A stretch of DNA of 16,138 nucleotides from Opitutaceae bacterium (GCA_005786775.1 SYDD01000086.1:1-16138); one strand, 5' to 3'. Numbered from the stretch's first letter, positions 8,247 through 16,029 are shown. The notes: generated by a model from the sequence alone, not told the origin. Numbers and translations: made by a program.

Positions 8247-10139
8247 TTAACCCGCCCGCCGCTGGAGGCGGAGGAGCGTGGCCAGCCCCAGCGCCAGGCT
8301 TAAGGCCAGCGCGGCCGTGAGCAGGGTATTGGCGTGCTTGGTGGCCTGCCAAGCCGCGTGCGAAAGGCCGCCCATTTCCACCGGACCGCTGAACGCCAGC
8401 CAGTGGCGCTCCGACTCGTCCCGCGCCACGAGGCGGTAGGGCACGGCCGGCGCGCGCACGTACGCGGCCCGCCAGCCGTCGCCGGGTTCCCGCGAAGGCG
8501 CCACGACCCCGAGCAGGCGGTCGTCGTCCGCCGCCCGCAGTTCGAGGGCGACGCCGGGCGCCCCGGGTTGGCCCGCGGTCTCAAAGCGCAGCCACCGCCG
8601 CTCCGGCGCGGGCAGCACCGCACTCCGCCACGTGCCCCGCTCCGCCACCCCGGTCGCTCCGTGGCTCCCCCACGTCACGCCGTAGTCCAACGCCGCCGTC
8701 GCCGGGGAGAGGCCTCGCCGCGGGGCGGCCGGAGTTGTCCATCCCCGGGCGTCGTTGACCCGGAAGCCGGTCTCTTCCGTATCCAGCGCGGGCAGCGCGA
8801 GCGGCGTCCGTAGGGGCACCGGCAGCAGCGCGCGCAGCCCCGGGTGGGTCAGATGGTCCACCAGCCCCTCGACGCTCGGGTAGGGGAGGTGCGGCCCGGG
8901 GATGAGGTGGGCCGGGTCCGCGGTGGCGAGGTAACGCCGCAGATAGCCTTCCGCGTTGCGGTAGTAGGCCCGGGCCTCGTGGAGCTCCGGCGTGATCGTG
9001 TCGCGCAGCAATGGGACCAAGCCGGAGCCGAGGAGCCCCAACCAGACCAGCCCCAGCCCGCGGACGAGGCGGGGCCGCTCGCCGGTCAGCAGGTGCAGCA
9101 GCGCGAACGCGTTGGCGACCACGCCGAGGGCGAGCGTGTCCATATACCTCGACGCCGGGTAGCCTCCGCCGGCGCCCCGCGCATAGGCGGTGGCCGCGAC
9201 CTGCAGGAGCACCCAGCCGCCGAGGCCGGTGACGAAGAGGGCGTGATCATCGCGGGGTCCCGGCGAGGCGCGTCCCGCGGGCGGCGGCCGCAGCCGGCCA
9301 AGGGCGACCAGCGTCCACGGGAGCCAGAGCACCACGGCCGCCCAGTCCCGTTGCTGCCACGGCCACTGCAGGCTGTGCACGATGCTGGCGAGGAAGTCCC
9401 CCGCGGTGCGCACCTTCATCGCCTGGTGCCACTCCACCTCCACGCGCAACAGAACCCCGGCGCCCACCACGGCCGCCGCCAGGGCCAGGGTCGCGCGGGC
9501 GTCCCGCGCAGGCGTCTCCCGCCGCGCCCAGCGTACCGCTGTGAGCGCGCCCGCCGCCGCCGCGGCCAGCAGGCCCGAACCCATCGAGAAGAGCGCGAGC
9601 GCCGCCGCCGCCGCCCCCGCCCACCACCGCGCGCTCCCGGCTCGCGCGAACGGCAGGAGCGCCACCGTTGCGACCGACAGGCCGAGCAGCCAGTACTGTT
9701 GCGAATGGAATCCGCCGAGGACGTTCTGCCAGCCGAGCGGCAGGCCGGTGAGCGCCGCCAGCAGGACCCAGCACGCCGCCAGCGGCGGGCCCGGCCAGCG
9801 CCGCGCCGCCATTCCCCAGAGGCCGAAGGCCACGAGGCCGTGCAGCAGCGCGTTGACCACCGCCTCCAGCCGCGCGTCCCATTGGCCGTTCGCGAGCGTC
9901 AACGCCAGGGCCTGCAGCTTGGTCAGGACGACCCGGTGCTCGTTGTGGGCCGCGAACAACCGTCCGAGGAAACCCGGGTCATCGTCCAGCCAGGGCACGA
10001 GCAGCGCCGACGCCTCCGCGTCCCACTGGTCCCAGTCCGGCATCGGCGAGCCGAAGCGGTCGAACGTCGCCCACTTGGCGGCGACGACGACCAGAAACAG
10101 GCAGACGCCGAAGGCGGCGCGGGACAGGGACGGCGGCAC
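8247..10139 (-). CDS. GT-C-like multi-pass membrane protein with a C-terminal beta domain and final anchor helix
   Basis: A 630-residue membrane protein of no named family that I can assign. Helix 1 (8-24) is followed by a loop with the acidic motif DWDQWDAE (35-42) and HNEHRVVLTKL (65-75). About ten more hydrophobic segments follow to about 380, including NVLGGFHSQQYW (139-150) and SRY (330-332). Residues about 385-450 form a soluble stretch ending in a LPVPLR segment. Residues about 483-592 are a beta-rich extracytoplasmic domain, and a last helix (about 602-622) ends in a basic tail. Early-loop acidic residues in a multi-pass protein suggest a GT-C-type glycosyltransferase, an inference supported by the neighbours. 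It starts with GTG and is the only gene here with a clear Shine-Dalgarno site. It lies 54 bases after the methyltransferase, the longest gap between genes. Confidence 0.8.
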   Translation of the reverse strand: MPPSLSRAAFGVCLFLVVVAAKWATFDRFGSPMPDWDQWDAEASALLVPWLDDDPGFLGRLFAAHNEHRVVLTKLQALALTLANGQWDARLEAVVNALLHGLVAFGLWGMAARRWPGPPLAACWVLLAALTGLPLGWQNVLGGFHSQQYWLLGLSVATVALLPFARAGSARWWAGAAAAALALFSMGSGLLAAAAAGALTAVRWARRETPARDARATLALAAAVVGAGVLLRVEVEWHQAMKVRTAGDFLASIVHSLQWPWQQRDWAAVVLWLPWTLVALGRLRPPPAGRASPGPRDDHALFVTGLGGWVLLQVAATAYARGAGGGYPASRYMDTLALGVVANAFALLHLLTGERPRLVRGLGLVWLGLLGSGLVPLLRDTITPELHEARAYYRNAEGYLRRYLATADPAHLIPGPHLPYPSVEGLVDHLTHPGLRALLPVPLRTPLALPALDTEETGFRVNDARGWTTPAAPRRGLSPATAALDYGVTWGSHGATGVAERGTWRSAVLPAPERRWLRFETAGQPGAPGVALELRAADDDRLLGVVAPSREPGDGWRAAYVRAPAVPYRLVARDESERHWLAFSGPVEMGGLSHAAWQATKHANTLLTAALALSLALGLATLLRLQRRAG

Positions 10140-10143
10140 GGAA

Positions 10144-10150
10144 TTTCCTC
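10144..10150 (-). promoter_or_regulatory. Shine-Dalgarno site (GAGGAAA) for the 630-residue membrane protein
   Basis: GAGGAAA reads from 10150 to 10144 on the minus strand. Its AGGA core is 6 bases from the GTG start at 10139, which is standard spacing. It supports the choice of a GTG start and stands out because no other gene in the window has a comparable site. It overlaps a short GGAAATTCC self-complementary stretch that might partly hide it. Confidence 0.65.
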
Positions 10151-10152
10151 GA

Positions 10153-10174
10153 GGGGAAACGATCCCCGTCGGGG
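10153..10174 (-). promoter_or_regulatory. Two mutually exclusive short hairpins in the 54-base leader of the 630-residue gene
   Basis: Read as mRNA, CCCC (10174-10171), GGGG (10167-10164) and CCCC (10156-10153) lie in a row. The central GGGG can pair with the first block (4 bp, 3-base loop) or with the second block extended to GGGGA/TCCCC (5 bp, 5-base loop). Only one pairing can form at a time, and the Shine-Dalgarno site begins 2 bases further on. The layout could act as a small translational switch. The stems are short and the sequence is GC-rich, so chance is a real alternative. Confidence 0.3.
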
Positions 10175-10193
10175 CTCAAGCTAACAATCGGCG

Positions 10194-11207
10194 TCAGGTT
10201 GCCGCCGGCGCCGGCGCGCCGATCCGGCGCGCGCACGCGAGGAGGTTGTAGTGGAGCGGGGTGCCCTCGGGCGTGCGCAGCGGATAAGGGGTGTGGAAGC
10301 CCACCTCGACCTCCGGCCAGAACTCGCGCAGCAGCGCGCCCAGGCTCCACCGGGTGAAGAAGTTCACGTGGCTCGCCTCCAGCATATGCCAGGGCGTGGC
10401 CAGATGGTCCCAGAGATAACCGAGCAACTCGCAGTTGGGCACCGAGACGATCACCTGCGCCGGGGCCACGCGCGCGATTTCCCGCAGGAAGGCGCGGGGG
10501 TCCTCGACGTGCTCCAGGACCTCGATGCAGAGGGCCGAGGCGAAGGCGCCGTCGGCGAAGGGCAGCGTCCGGCCGTCGACCCGCTGGTGCGGGAGGCCGA
10601 GCCGCGCGAGCTCCGCGCAGTCCTCCGGATTCACCTCCGCCCCGAACCAGCCGTAGCCGTCGGCGAGCAGTCCCCGCCCGTACGACCCGAGGCCGCAGCC
10701 AACGTCGAGCACGCTCCGCGGCGGCGGCCCGAGGTGACGGCGGAGCAGGGTCGCCAGCTCAGGGCTGCCCTCGGCCTGGGAGGGTCCGGTGGCCCAGATG
10801 TTCGCCCGCCGCTGGATCGCGGTGGTCCCTTGGTCGAGGAGCACGCCGAAATGATTCCGCCGGTAGTCCCGCGCGATCGGCGTGACGGTGACCCGGGCCA
10901 GCCCGGGCCCGGCATCCGCGCCCGGCAGCCGCCGGCGGAGCTCGACCGTGAAAGGCGCGGCGCCCGCGCCGGGATGGTGCGCGGCGAGTTCGAAACCGCA
11001 GGCCGTCCCCGCCGGCAGGCCGAGGGCCTGGTTCACGTCAGGACGCTCGTACCGGGTCAGCGTGCGGCCGAGGCACACGCCATCCGTCCAGACCTCGAGG
11101 GCCTCGCCGGGGGCGAAGGCCGGTTCCGGCCGCACCCAGCCCCGGACCACGAAGCCGAGGGGGTCGAGGGGGACGCCGGCGACGGGGGCATCGAGGCAGG
11201 CGGACAT
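10194..11207 (-). CDS. Class I SAM-dependent methyltransferase with N-terminal beta-rich accessory domain
   Basis: A 337-residue cytoplasmic methyltransferase. Residues about 18-95 form a beta-rich domain with VRGW (21-24), RYERPDV (52-58) and CGFEL (70-74) marks. The catalytic part follows: motif I VLDVGCGLGSYG (166-177), acidic residue E191 after strand 2, LPFADGAFASALCIEVLEHV (215-234), the SVPN strand end (255-258), and a His-rich segment near 274-281 (H274, H280). The SAM core resembles Methyltransf_11/23 proteins common in glycan clusters. The ATG at 11207 is 12 bases after the stop of the triple glycosyltransferase and preceded by GCG. Its N-terminal domain appears related to one inside that glycosyltransferase, which suggests both act on the same glycan or dock to the same partner. 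Methylation of a chain end, as a cap, is plausible but unproven. Confidence 0.9.
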   Translation of the reverse strand: MSACLDAPVAGVPLDPLGFVVRGWVRPEPAFAPGEALEVWTDGVCLGRTLTRYERPDVNQALGLPAGTACGFELAAHHPGAGAAPFTVELRRRLPGADAGPGLARVTVTPIARDYRRNHFGVLLDQGTTAIQRRANIWATGPSQAEGSPELATLLRRHLGPPPRSVLDVGCGLGSYGRGLLADGYGWFGAEVNPEDCAELARLGLPHQRVDGRTLPFADGAFASALCIEVLEHVEDPRAFLREIARVAPAQVIVSVPNCELLGYLWDHLATPWHMLEASHVNFFTRWSLGALLREFWPEVEVGFHTPYPLRTPEGTPLHYNLLACARRIGAPAPAAT

Positions 11208-11219
11208 CGCGGAGGTCCC

Positions 11220-14200
11220 TCAGGCGAGCGGCGGCCAGGGCCGGGGGGGCAGCGCGAGGGTGAAGTCGTTGATCGTGAGTGTGAGGTTCGGGTTGTACGC
11301 GGGATCGCGGTCCAGCAGCTCGCCCCACGTCGCGCGCATATACTCCACCTCGGCGCGGAAACGGTCGCGCTTCTCGAGAGTGTCCTCCTTGCCGCGGCTC
11401 GCGCTCTCGTGGTGGTAGAGCTCGGCGTAGGGCGTCCAGAGGTTGCGGTACCCGGCGGCGCGGACCTTCAGGCAGAAATCCACGTCATTGAAGGCCACCT
11501 TCAGCTGGTCCGCGTTGAAACCGCCCGCCCGGAGGTAGACCTCGCGGCGCACGACGAGGCACGCGGCGGTCACGGCCGAGAGGTTCTGCTGCAGCAGGTT
11601 CCGGTGCGCCTGGCCGGCGGCCCCGCGCGGATGCGTCTGCCACGCGTGCGCCGCGACCCCGCCCACGCCGAGGATGACCCCGGCGTGCTGGATCCGGTCG
11701 TCCGGGTAGTACAGCTTCGCGCCGACGCAGCCGATCTCCGGCCGGACCGCGTGCGCGACCATCTCGTCGAGCCAGTCCTCGTGGATCACCTCGAGGTCAT
11801 TGTTCAGCAGGGCCACCAGCGGCGCGTCCGTGGCGGCGACTCCCGCGTTGTTCAGGGCGGAGTAGTTGAACTCCCCGGGCTGCGGCAGCACGCGCACGGC
11901 CGCCCGACCGGCCACGGGGCGCGCGACCTCCTCCAGGTACGCGAGCGTCGCGGGGTCATCACTGCCATTGTCGACCACCAGCACCTCGAAGTCCGGGTAG
12001 GTGGTCCGGCCGAGGAGGCTCTCGAGGCAGGGGCGCAGCACCTCGAGGCGGTTGCGCGTGGGGATGATCAGGGTGACGCGGGGCGCCGGCGCCGGCAGCG
12101 GGTAATGCACGCGCCAGTACGAGCCTTTGGTCGGCGAGAGGCGGGCCTCCACGCCGATCCGGGTGAAGTGCTCGCTGATCACCTTTTCCGCCGCCTGCGC
12201 GGCGTAGTTCTTTGCGCCGATCAGCAGCGCCGTGGAACCGGGCACGCTCCGCCAATGATAAAGGATCTTCGGGATATGGCGGATGCGCTCAGGCGCGCTG
12301 CGCTCGATCACCCGCATCGCGAGATCCCAGTCCTGCGAGCCCTCGTAGCCGACGCGGAAGCCGCCGACCTCGCGCACCAGCAGGGTGCGGTAGACGCCGA
12401 GGTGGCTGATGAAGTTCTGAACGTTGAACAGATCCGGATTCCAGTCCGGCTTGAAGTACGGGTCGTACCGGTGGCCGTTTTCGTCCACCTTGTCCTCGTC
12501 GCTGTAGACGAGGTCCGCCTCGGGGTGCGCGTCCAGCTCGAGGGCCACGCACGCCAGGGCGTGGGGCCGCAGCTCATCGTCGTGGTCCAGCAGGGCGATG
12601 AACTCGCCGTGCGCGAGGGCCAGCGCCGAGTTGGAGGCGGCGGAGATGTGGCCGTTGGTGTCGCGCAGGACGACCTTGATCCGGTCCGGATCGCGGCGCT
12701 GGTACCGCTCGAGGACCCGCCGGACGTGCGGCTGGCGCGAGGCGTCGTCGGCGATGCACAGCTCCCAGTGCGGGTAGAGCTGGCGGCGGACGGACTCGAT
12801 GGCCCGGACGAGCCACTTCTCGGGGGCGTCGTAGACAGGAAGCAGGACCGAGATGAGCGGCTTGCGGGAAAGGCGGGCGAGGCGCTGACGGATCCGGTCC
12901 GCGTCCTCGGGCGTCAGGGTGTCGTAGGCGGCGACCCAGGAAGCGTAGGTGTTGGGTGGCGGCGGCGCGGCCGCGGCGGTGCGGCGGACCTCGCGGGCGA
13001 CGGCGGGGTGCCAGGCGCCGTTGGCGTCCTGCACCTCGATGAGGAGCAGGTGGCGCCCGAAGCGGGGCACGTCGGCCTTGACGATCCAGCCGGAGCGCTC
13101 TGCGCCCGGGTGGTCGCGGAAGTGGTCCAGCACGTCGAGGCGCTCCAGGCCGAACTCCACGGCGGCCGGGGTGCGGCCGAGGCGCGCGCGGACGGCCTGC
13201 AAGGGGATCCGGTCGCGGTGGAGGGACCAGCCCCGGACATTCAGCGTGGGGGCGACGCGCGACCAGTCCTGCGGGTAGTCGACGTTGCCCAGAAGAACGG
13301 GCGAGACGGCCGGCGCGGCGGGTCCGTCGAGGAGGGCGCGGCGCAGGGCGCGGAACGGGGCCGTGGCGCGCCAGGAGAACGATTCCTGCATCCGGCCGAT
13401 CTTTTCGTCGCGCGTCCGGATGATGTCCTGGGCCTGGGTCAGGCGCTGCGCGGCGGCCGCCCGCTCGGCGGCAAGTTCCGCGGCGTGCCGGGCGCGCAGG
13501 TCCGCGTCATTCAGCCGCGCCGACTCCGCCTGGGCGGCGGCCTCGCGGGCGGCGCGTTCCCGGGTCTCGACCAACTCAGCGCGGGTTTGGGCCAAGGCGG
13601 GCCGGAGCTCGGCGAGCTCGGCGTCGGCCGCGAGGATCGCGTTCTCGTAGGCCGTGACCTGCACGCGCGCGGAGCGCAGGAGCGCGTCCGCCTGCTCCCG
13701 GCGGACGCGGTGCTGGTCCCGCTCGCGGGCCACGTGGTCGGCGTGGTTCTGGGTGAGCTCGCGGGCCCGCTCGAGCCCGGTCGCGTGCTCCCTGGCCGCG
13801 GCGAGCAGCGCCTCGAGATTGCCGGCGTGGTTGCGCGTGAGCTCCTCGCGCGCCGCGATCGCGTCGCGGTCCGCCTGCGCGGCGGCCACCCGGTCACGGG
13901 CGGCGGCCTCGACGCCCTGCTCGAGCTGGCGGACGATGCCGGCGAGAAGGTCGGTCTGGGCCGCGAGTTGGCGCGCCGCGGCGTCGTCTAGGGTGGCCGC
14001 GGCCTCGTTCAGCTGGGCGGCCAGCCCGGCGGCGAAGAGGGTCGCGTCGGTCGCGGTCGCTTCCGCCAGGGTGGCCCAGTCGGCCCGGCCCGGGCGGGCG
14101 GTGGTCTCGGCGTAGAGGGCGGCGAGCTGGCGGGTGTTCCCCGCGAGGTCGAAGTGCCAGCGGGCGAAGGCGGCCCCGTGGCGCCCGAGGCTGGCCGCGA

Positions 14201-15305
14201 GTTCCGGCTCCCGGAACAGCCGCTGGCAAGCGTCGGCGATGTCCTCCGGTGTCCCGCCCGGCGGGAGGAAAAGGGCGTCGCGCCCGTCCTCCAACAGGGG
14301 GGCGAGGTTGGCCCGCGGCATCACCACGGGGCGGCCCGAGGCCAGGAACTCGGGGAGCTTGGAGGGAAGGCGGTAGTCGTTGAACGGCCCCGGCTGGCCC
14401 GGTTGCACCAGGACGTCGGCGAGGGCCAGCAGCACGGGCAGACGGCGCTTCTCCACGAAGCCGAGGTCGAGGACGTGGCGCCGGACGTCCTCCGGGAGGC
14501 CGGCGAGGAAGTGGGGGGAATTCAGGCCGGTGCGCACCAGCCGGGTGGGCACGCCGCGCTGGTTGAGGAGCGCCACCGCGAGGTAGAGCTCCCGCATCTC
14601 GGGCTCGTTGGCGAAGGTGTTGCTCCCGGTGAACACGACCACGCGCTCGTCGGGTCCGAGCCCCAGGGCCGCGCGCTCGGCCGTCACCGCCGCGGAACCC
14701 GCCAGGTCCGCGCGGTACAGCCCGAAGTCCACCCCCGGAAATAGCAGGTGCGTGGGCGTGCCCGGCGGCGCGAACTCCGCCAGCGGCGCGATGATGTGCG
14801 TCACCGCGTCCGCCAGCCGCAGGAAACTCTCGGCGCGGAAGGGGTGGGGCAGGCGGTCGTCGACCAGGCTCGCGAGCTCCCCGGCCGGCAGGGCCCGCAG
14901 CCGGGCTAGCGTCCGGCCAGTGTAGCGCTCGAGGAGGAAGTGCTCGTTGTCCTCGAGGTGGATCACCAGCCGGGCCGGCGTCCCGCCCGCGGCGACCACG
15001 GCCCGCTGGTACGCGAGGACGCACTTCCGCACGCCCTCGCGCGGGGTCCAGGCGTGGATCAGATCGGCGGGCCGCCCGTCCGGGAACAGGGCCGGCCGCG
15101 CCGCCGCCTCGGCGTGGGTGATTGGAATGAAGAGCGGGTCCGCGACGTGCCGCAAGGTCTCCAGCTCGCCCGGGACCGCCACCGCGCAAGCGTGGCCCGC
15201 GGCGCTCAGGGTGTTCGCGAACCCCCCGATGTGGTTCAGGCTGTTGGTCGTGAAGTCCCCGTAGTTGACGAAGAGAAGGTTCAAGGCGCAGGAGGGCGGG
15301 ACCAC
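11220..15305 (-). CDS. Triple-domain glycosyltransferase (GT4-like + coiled coil + beta domain + two GT2 domains)
   Basis: A 1361-residue cytoplasmic protein, probably assembling a surface polysaccharide. Residues 1-400 are a GT-B domain of GT4 type, with NHIGGFANTLSAAGH (24-38), VVVFTGSN (222-229) and RLPSKLPEFLASGRPVV (312-328). The first Glu of the usual EX7E motif is not present; E319 is. Residues about 438-640 are an Ala/Glu/Arg-rich coiled coil ending in SFSWRATAPFRALRR (642-656), a signature often seen after coiled coils in polysaccharide glycosyltransferases. Residues about 687-765 are a beta-rich domain. GT2 domain one (about 816-1060) has LLPVYD, DHDD (907-910) and QDWDL (991-995). 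GT2 domain two (about 1075-1330) has IIPTRNR, NND (1168-1170) and DVDF (1274-1277). The start is GTG at 15305, 4 bases after the transaldolase stop and preceded by CCG. A TTG seven codons later is possible. Linkages and sugars are unknown. Confidence 0.92.
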   Translation of the reverse strand: MVPPSCALNLLFVNYGDFTTNSLNHIGGFANTLSAAGHACAVAVPGELETLRHVADPLFIPITHAEAAARPALFPDGRPADLIHAWTPREGVRKCVLAYQRAVVAAGGTPARLVIHLEDNEHFLLERYTGRTLARLRALPAGELASLVDDRLPHPFRAESFLRLADAVTHIIAPLAEFAPPGTPTHLLFPGVDFGLYRADLAGSAAVTAERAALGLGPDERVVVFTGSNTFANEPEMRELYLAVALLNQRGVPTRLVRTGLNSPHFLAGLPEDVRRHVLDLGFVEKRRLPVLLALADVLVQPGQPGPFNDYRLPSKLPEFLASGRPVVMPRANLAPLLEDGRDALFLPPGGTPEDIADACQRLFREPELAASLGRHGAAFARWHFDLAGNTRQLAALYAETTARPGRADWATLAEATATDATLFAAGLAAQLNEAAATLDDAAARQLAAQTDLLAGIVRQLEQGVEAAARDRVAAAQADRDAIAAREELTRNHAGNLEALLAAAREHATGLERARELTQNHADHVARERDQHRVRREQADALLRSARVQVTAYENAILAADAELAELRPALAQTRAELVETRERAAREAAAQAESARLNDADLRARHAAELAAERAAAAQRLTQAQDIIRTRDEKIGRMQESFSWRATAPFRALRRALLDGPAAPAVSPVLLGNVDYPQDWSRVAPTLNVRGWSLHRDRIPLQAVRARLGRTPAAVEFGLERLDVLDHFRDHPGAERSGWIVKADVPRFGRHLLLIEVQDANGAWHPAVAREVRRTAAAAPPPPNTYASWVAAYDTLTPEDADRIRQRLARLSRKPLISVLLPVYDAPEKWLVRAIESVRRQLYPHWELCIADDASRQPHVRRVLERYQRRDPDRIKVVLRDTNGHISAASNSALALAHGEFIALLDHDDELRPHALACVALELDAHPEADLVYSDEDKVDENGHRYDPYFKPDWNPDLFNVQNFISHLGVYRTLLVREVGGFRVGYEGSQDWDLAMRVIERSAPERIRHIPKILYHWRSVPGSTALLIGAKNYAAQAAEKVISEHFTRIGVEARLSPTKGSYWRVHYPLPAPAPRVTLIIPTRNRLEVLRPCLESLLGRTTYPDFEVLVVDNGSDDPATLAYLEEVARPVAGRAAVRVLPQPGEFNYSALNNAGVAATDAPLVALLNNDLEVIHEDWLDEMVAHAVRPEIGCVGAKLYYPDDRIQHAGVILGVGGVAAHAWQTHPRGAAGQAHRNLLQQNLSAVTAACLVVRREVYLRAGGFNADQLKVAFNDVDFCLKVRAAGYRNLWTPYAELYHHESASRGKEDTLEKRDRFRAEVEYMRATWGELLDRDPAYNPNLTLTINDFTLALPPRPWPPLA

Positions 15306-15309
15306 CGGG

Positions 15310-16029
15310 TCAGAGCTGGAAACCGCAGGCCGCCGCGTCCTTCGCGAACATCCGCACGGTGTCGAGGGAGAGGGCGCCGAGGTCCTGGCCGAGCAGGGTG
15401 GCCGCCTTGGCGAGGATGTCGTGCGGGACGGTGATGATCGCGCAGCCGCAGGCCTGCGCCTGCAGGATGTTCAGCACCTCGCGCGTGCTGGCCCAGAGGA
15501 GTTCCGCCTGGGGCCGGTCCGCCAGCAGCGCGCCCGCCGCCCGCATCAACGGCATCGGGTCCACCCCGGTGTCTGCGATCCGCCCGGCGAACACGGAGAC
15601 CACCGCGGGCAGCCCCGCCGGCAGCGCCGCGGCCACACCCGCCACCTGCGGCAGCGTGAGGAGCGCGGTCACGTTGAGCTTCACCCCTTCCGCCCCCAGC
15701 TCGCGGATCAGCGTCAGGGCTGACTCACCCCGGGAGTTCGTGATCGGGATCTTGACGTAGACGTTTGCGCCCCAGGAGGCGAGGCGGAGGGCCTGGCGGC
15801 GCATCTCTGGGAATTCGTCCGAGAACACCTCCAGCGAAAGGGGCTTGGCCGTGACGGTGCCAAGGATGTCCCGGGCGAAGGCCTCGTAATCCTTGATCCC
15901 CGCCTTGCGCATCAGGGTCGGATTGGTGGTCAGGCCGCGGATGTAGGGCTTCGCGTACAGCTCCAGGATGCCCGCCCGGTCGGCGCCGTCGGCGTATAGC
16001 TGGATCGTGAGTTCTTGGAGGGACTTCAT
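15310..16029 (-). CDS. Transaldolase / fructose-6-phosphate aldolase-like enzyme (TalC family)
   Basis: A 239-residue cytoplasmic class I aldolase with a TIM-barrel fold. Visible family marks are the first strand YADGAD with D14, GLTTNPTLMRKAG (32-44), the Schiff-base lysine K93 in VYVKIPIT (90-97), LNVTALLT (about 138-145), SVFAGRIADTGVDP (144 onward, roughly 144-158) and LWASTRE followed by the IITVP strand. The length is slightly above the 214-220 residues of FSA/TalC proteins. It would transfer or cleave a three-carbon dihydroxyacetone unit. Variants with this particular pattern recur in lipopolysaccharide and exopolysaccharide clusters, so a role in making or recycling an unusual sugar phosphate is likely. 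The ATG at 16029 has CCG before it. The stop is 4 bases from the GTG of the triple glycosyltransferase, so the two are very likely co-transcribed. Its exact substrate is unknown. Confidence 0.9.
   Translation of the reverse strand: MKSLQELTIQLYADGADRAGILELYAKPYIRGLTTNPTLMRKAGIKDYEAFARDILGTVTAKPLSLEVFSDEFPEMRRQALRLASWGANVYVKIPITNSRGESALTLIRELGAEGVKLNVTALLTLPQVAGVAAALPAGLPAVVSVFAGRIADTGVDPMPLMRAAGALLADRPQAELLWASTREVLNILQAQACGCAIITVPHDILAKAATLLGQDLGALSLDTVRMFAKDAAACGFQL

Noticed and set aside
8203..8249. A promoter in the 43-base gap before the YfhO-like gene
   Set aside because: A short TTAAAA stretch is present near 8250-8245, but no matching upstream element is in place and it includes the preceding gene's TAA stop. 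There is nothing beyond chance.
10251..13991. Plus-strand open frame of 1246 codons opposite the methyltransferase and the triple glycosyltransferase
   Set aside because: It lies antisense to two genes with clear catalytic motifs, is rich in Arg, Gly, Val and Glu with no recognisable domain, and spans a gene boundary. Long antisense frames are expected where GC-rich third codon positions remove stop codons.
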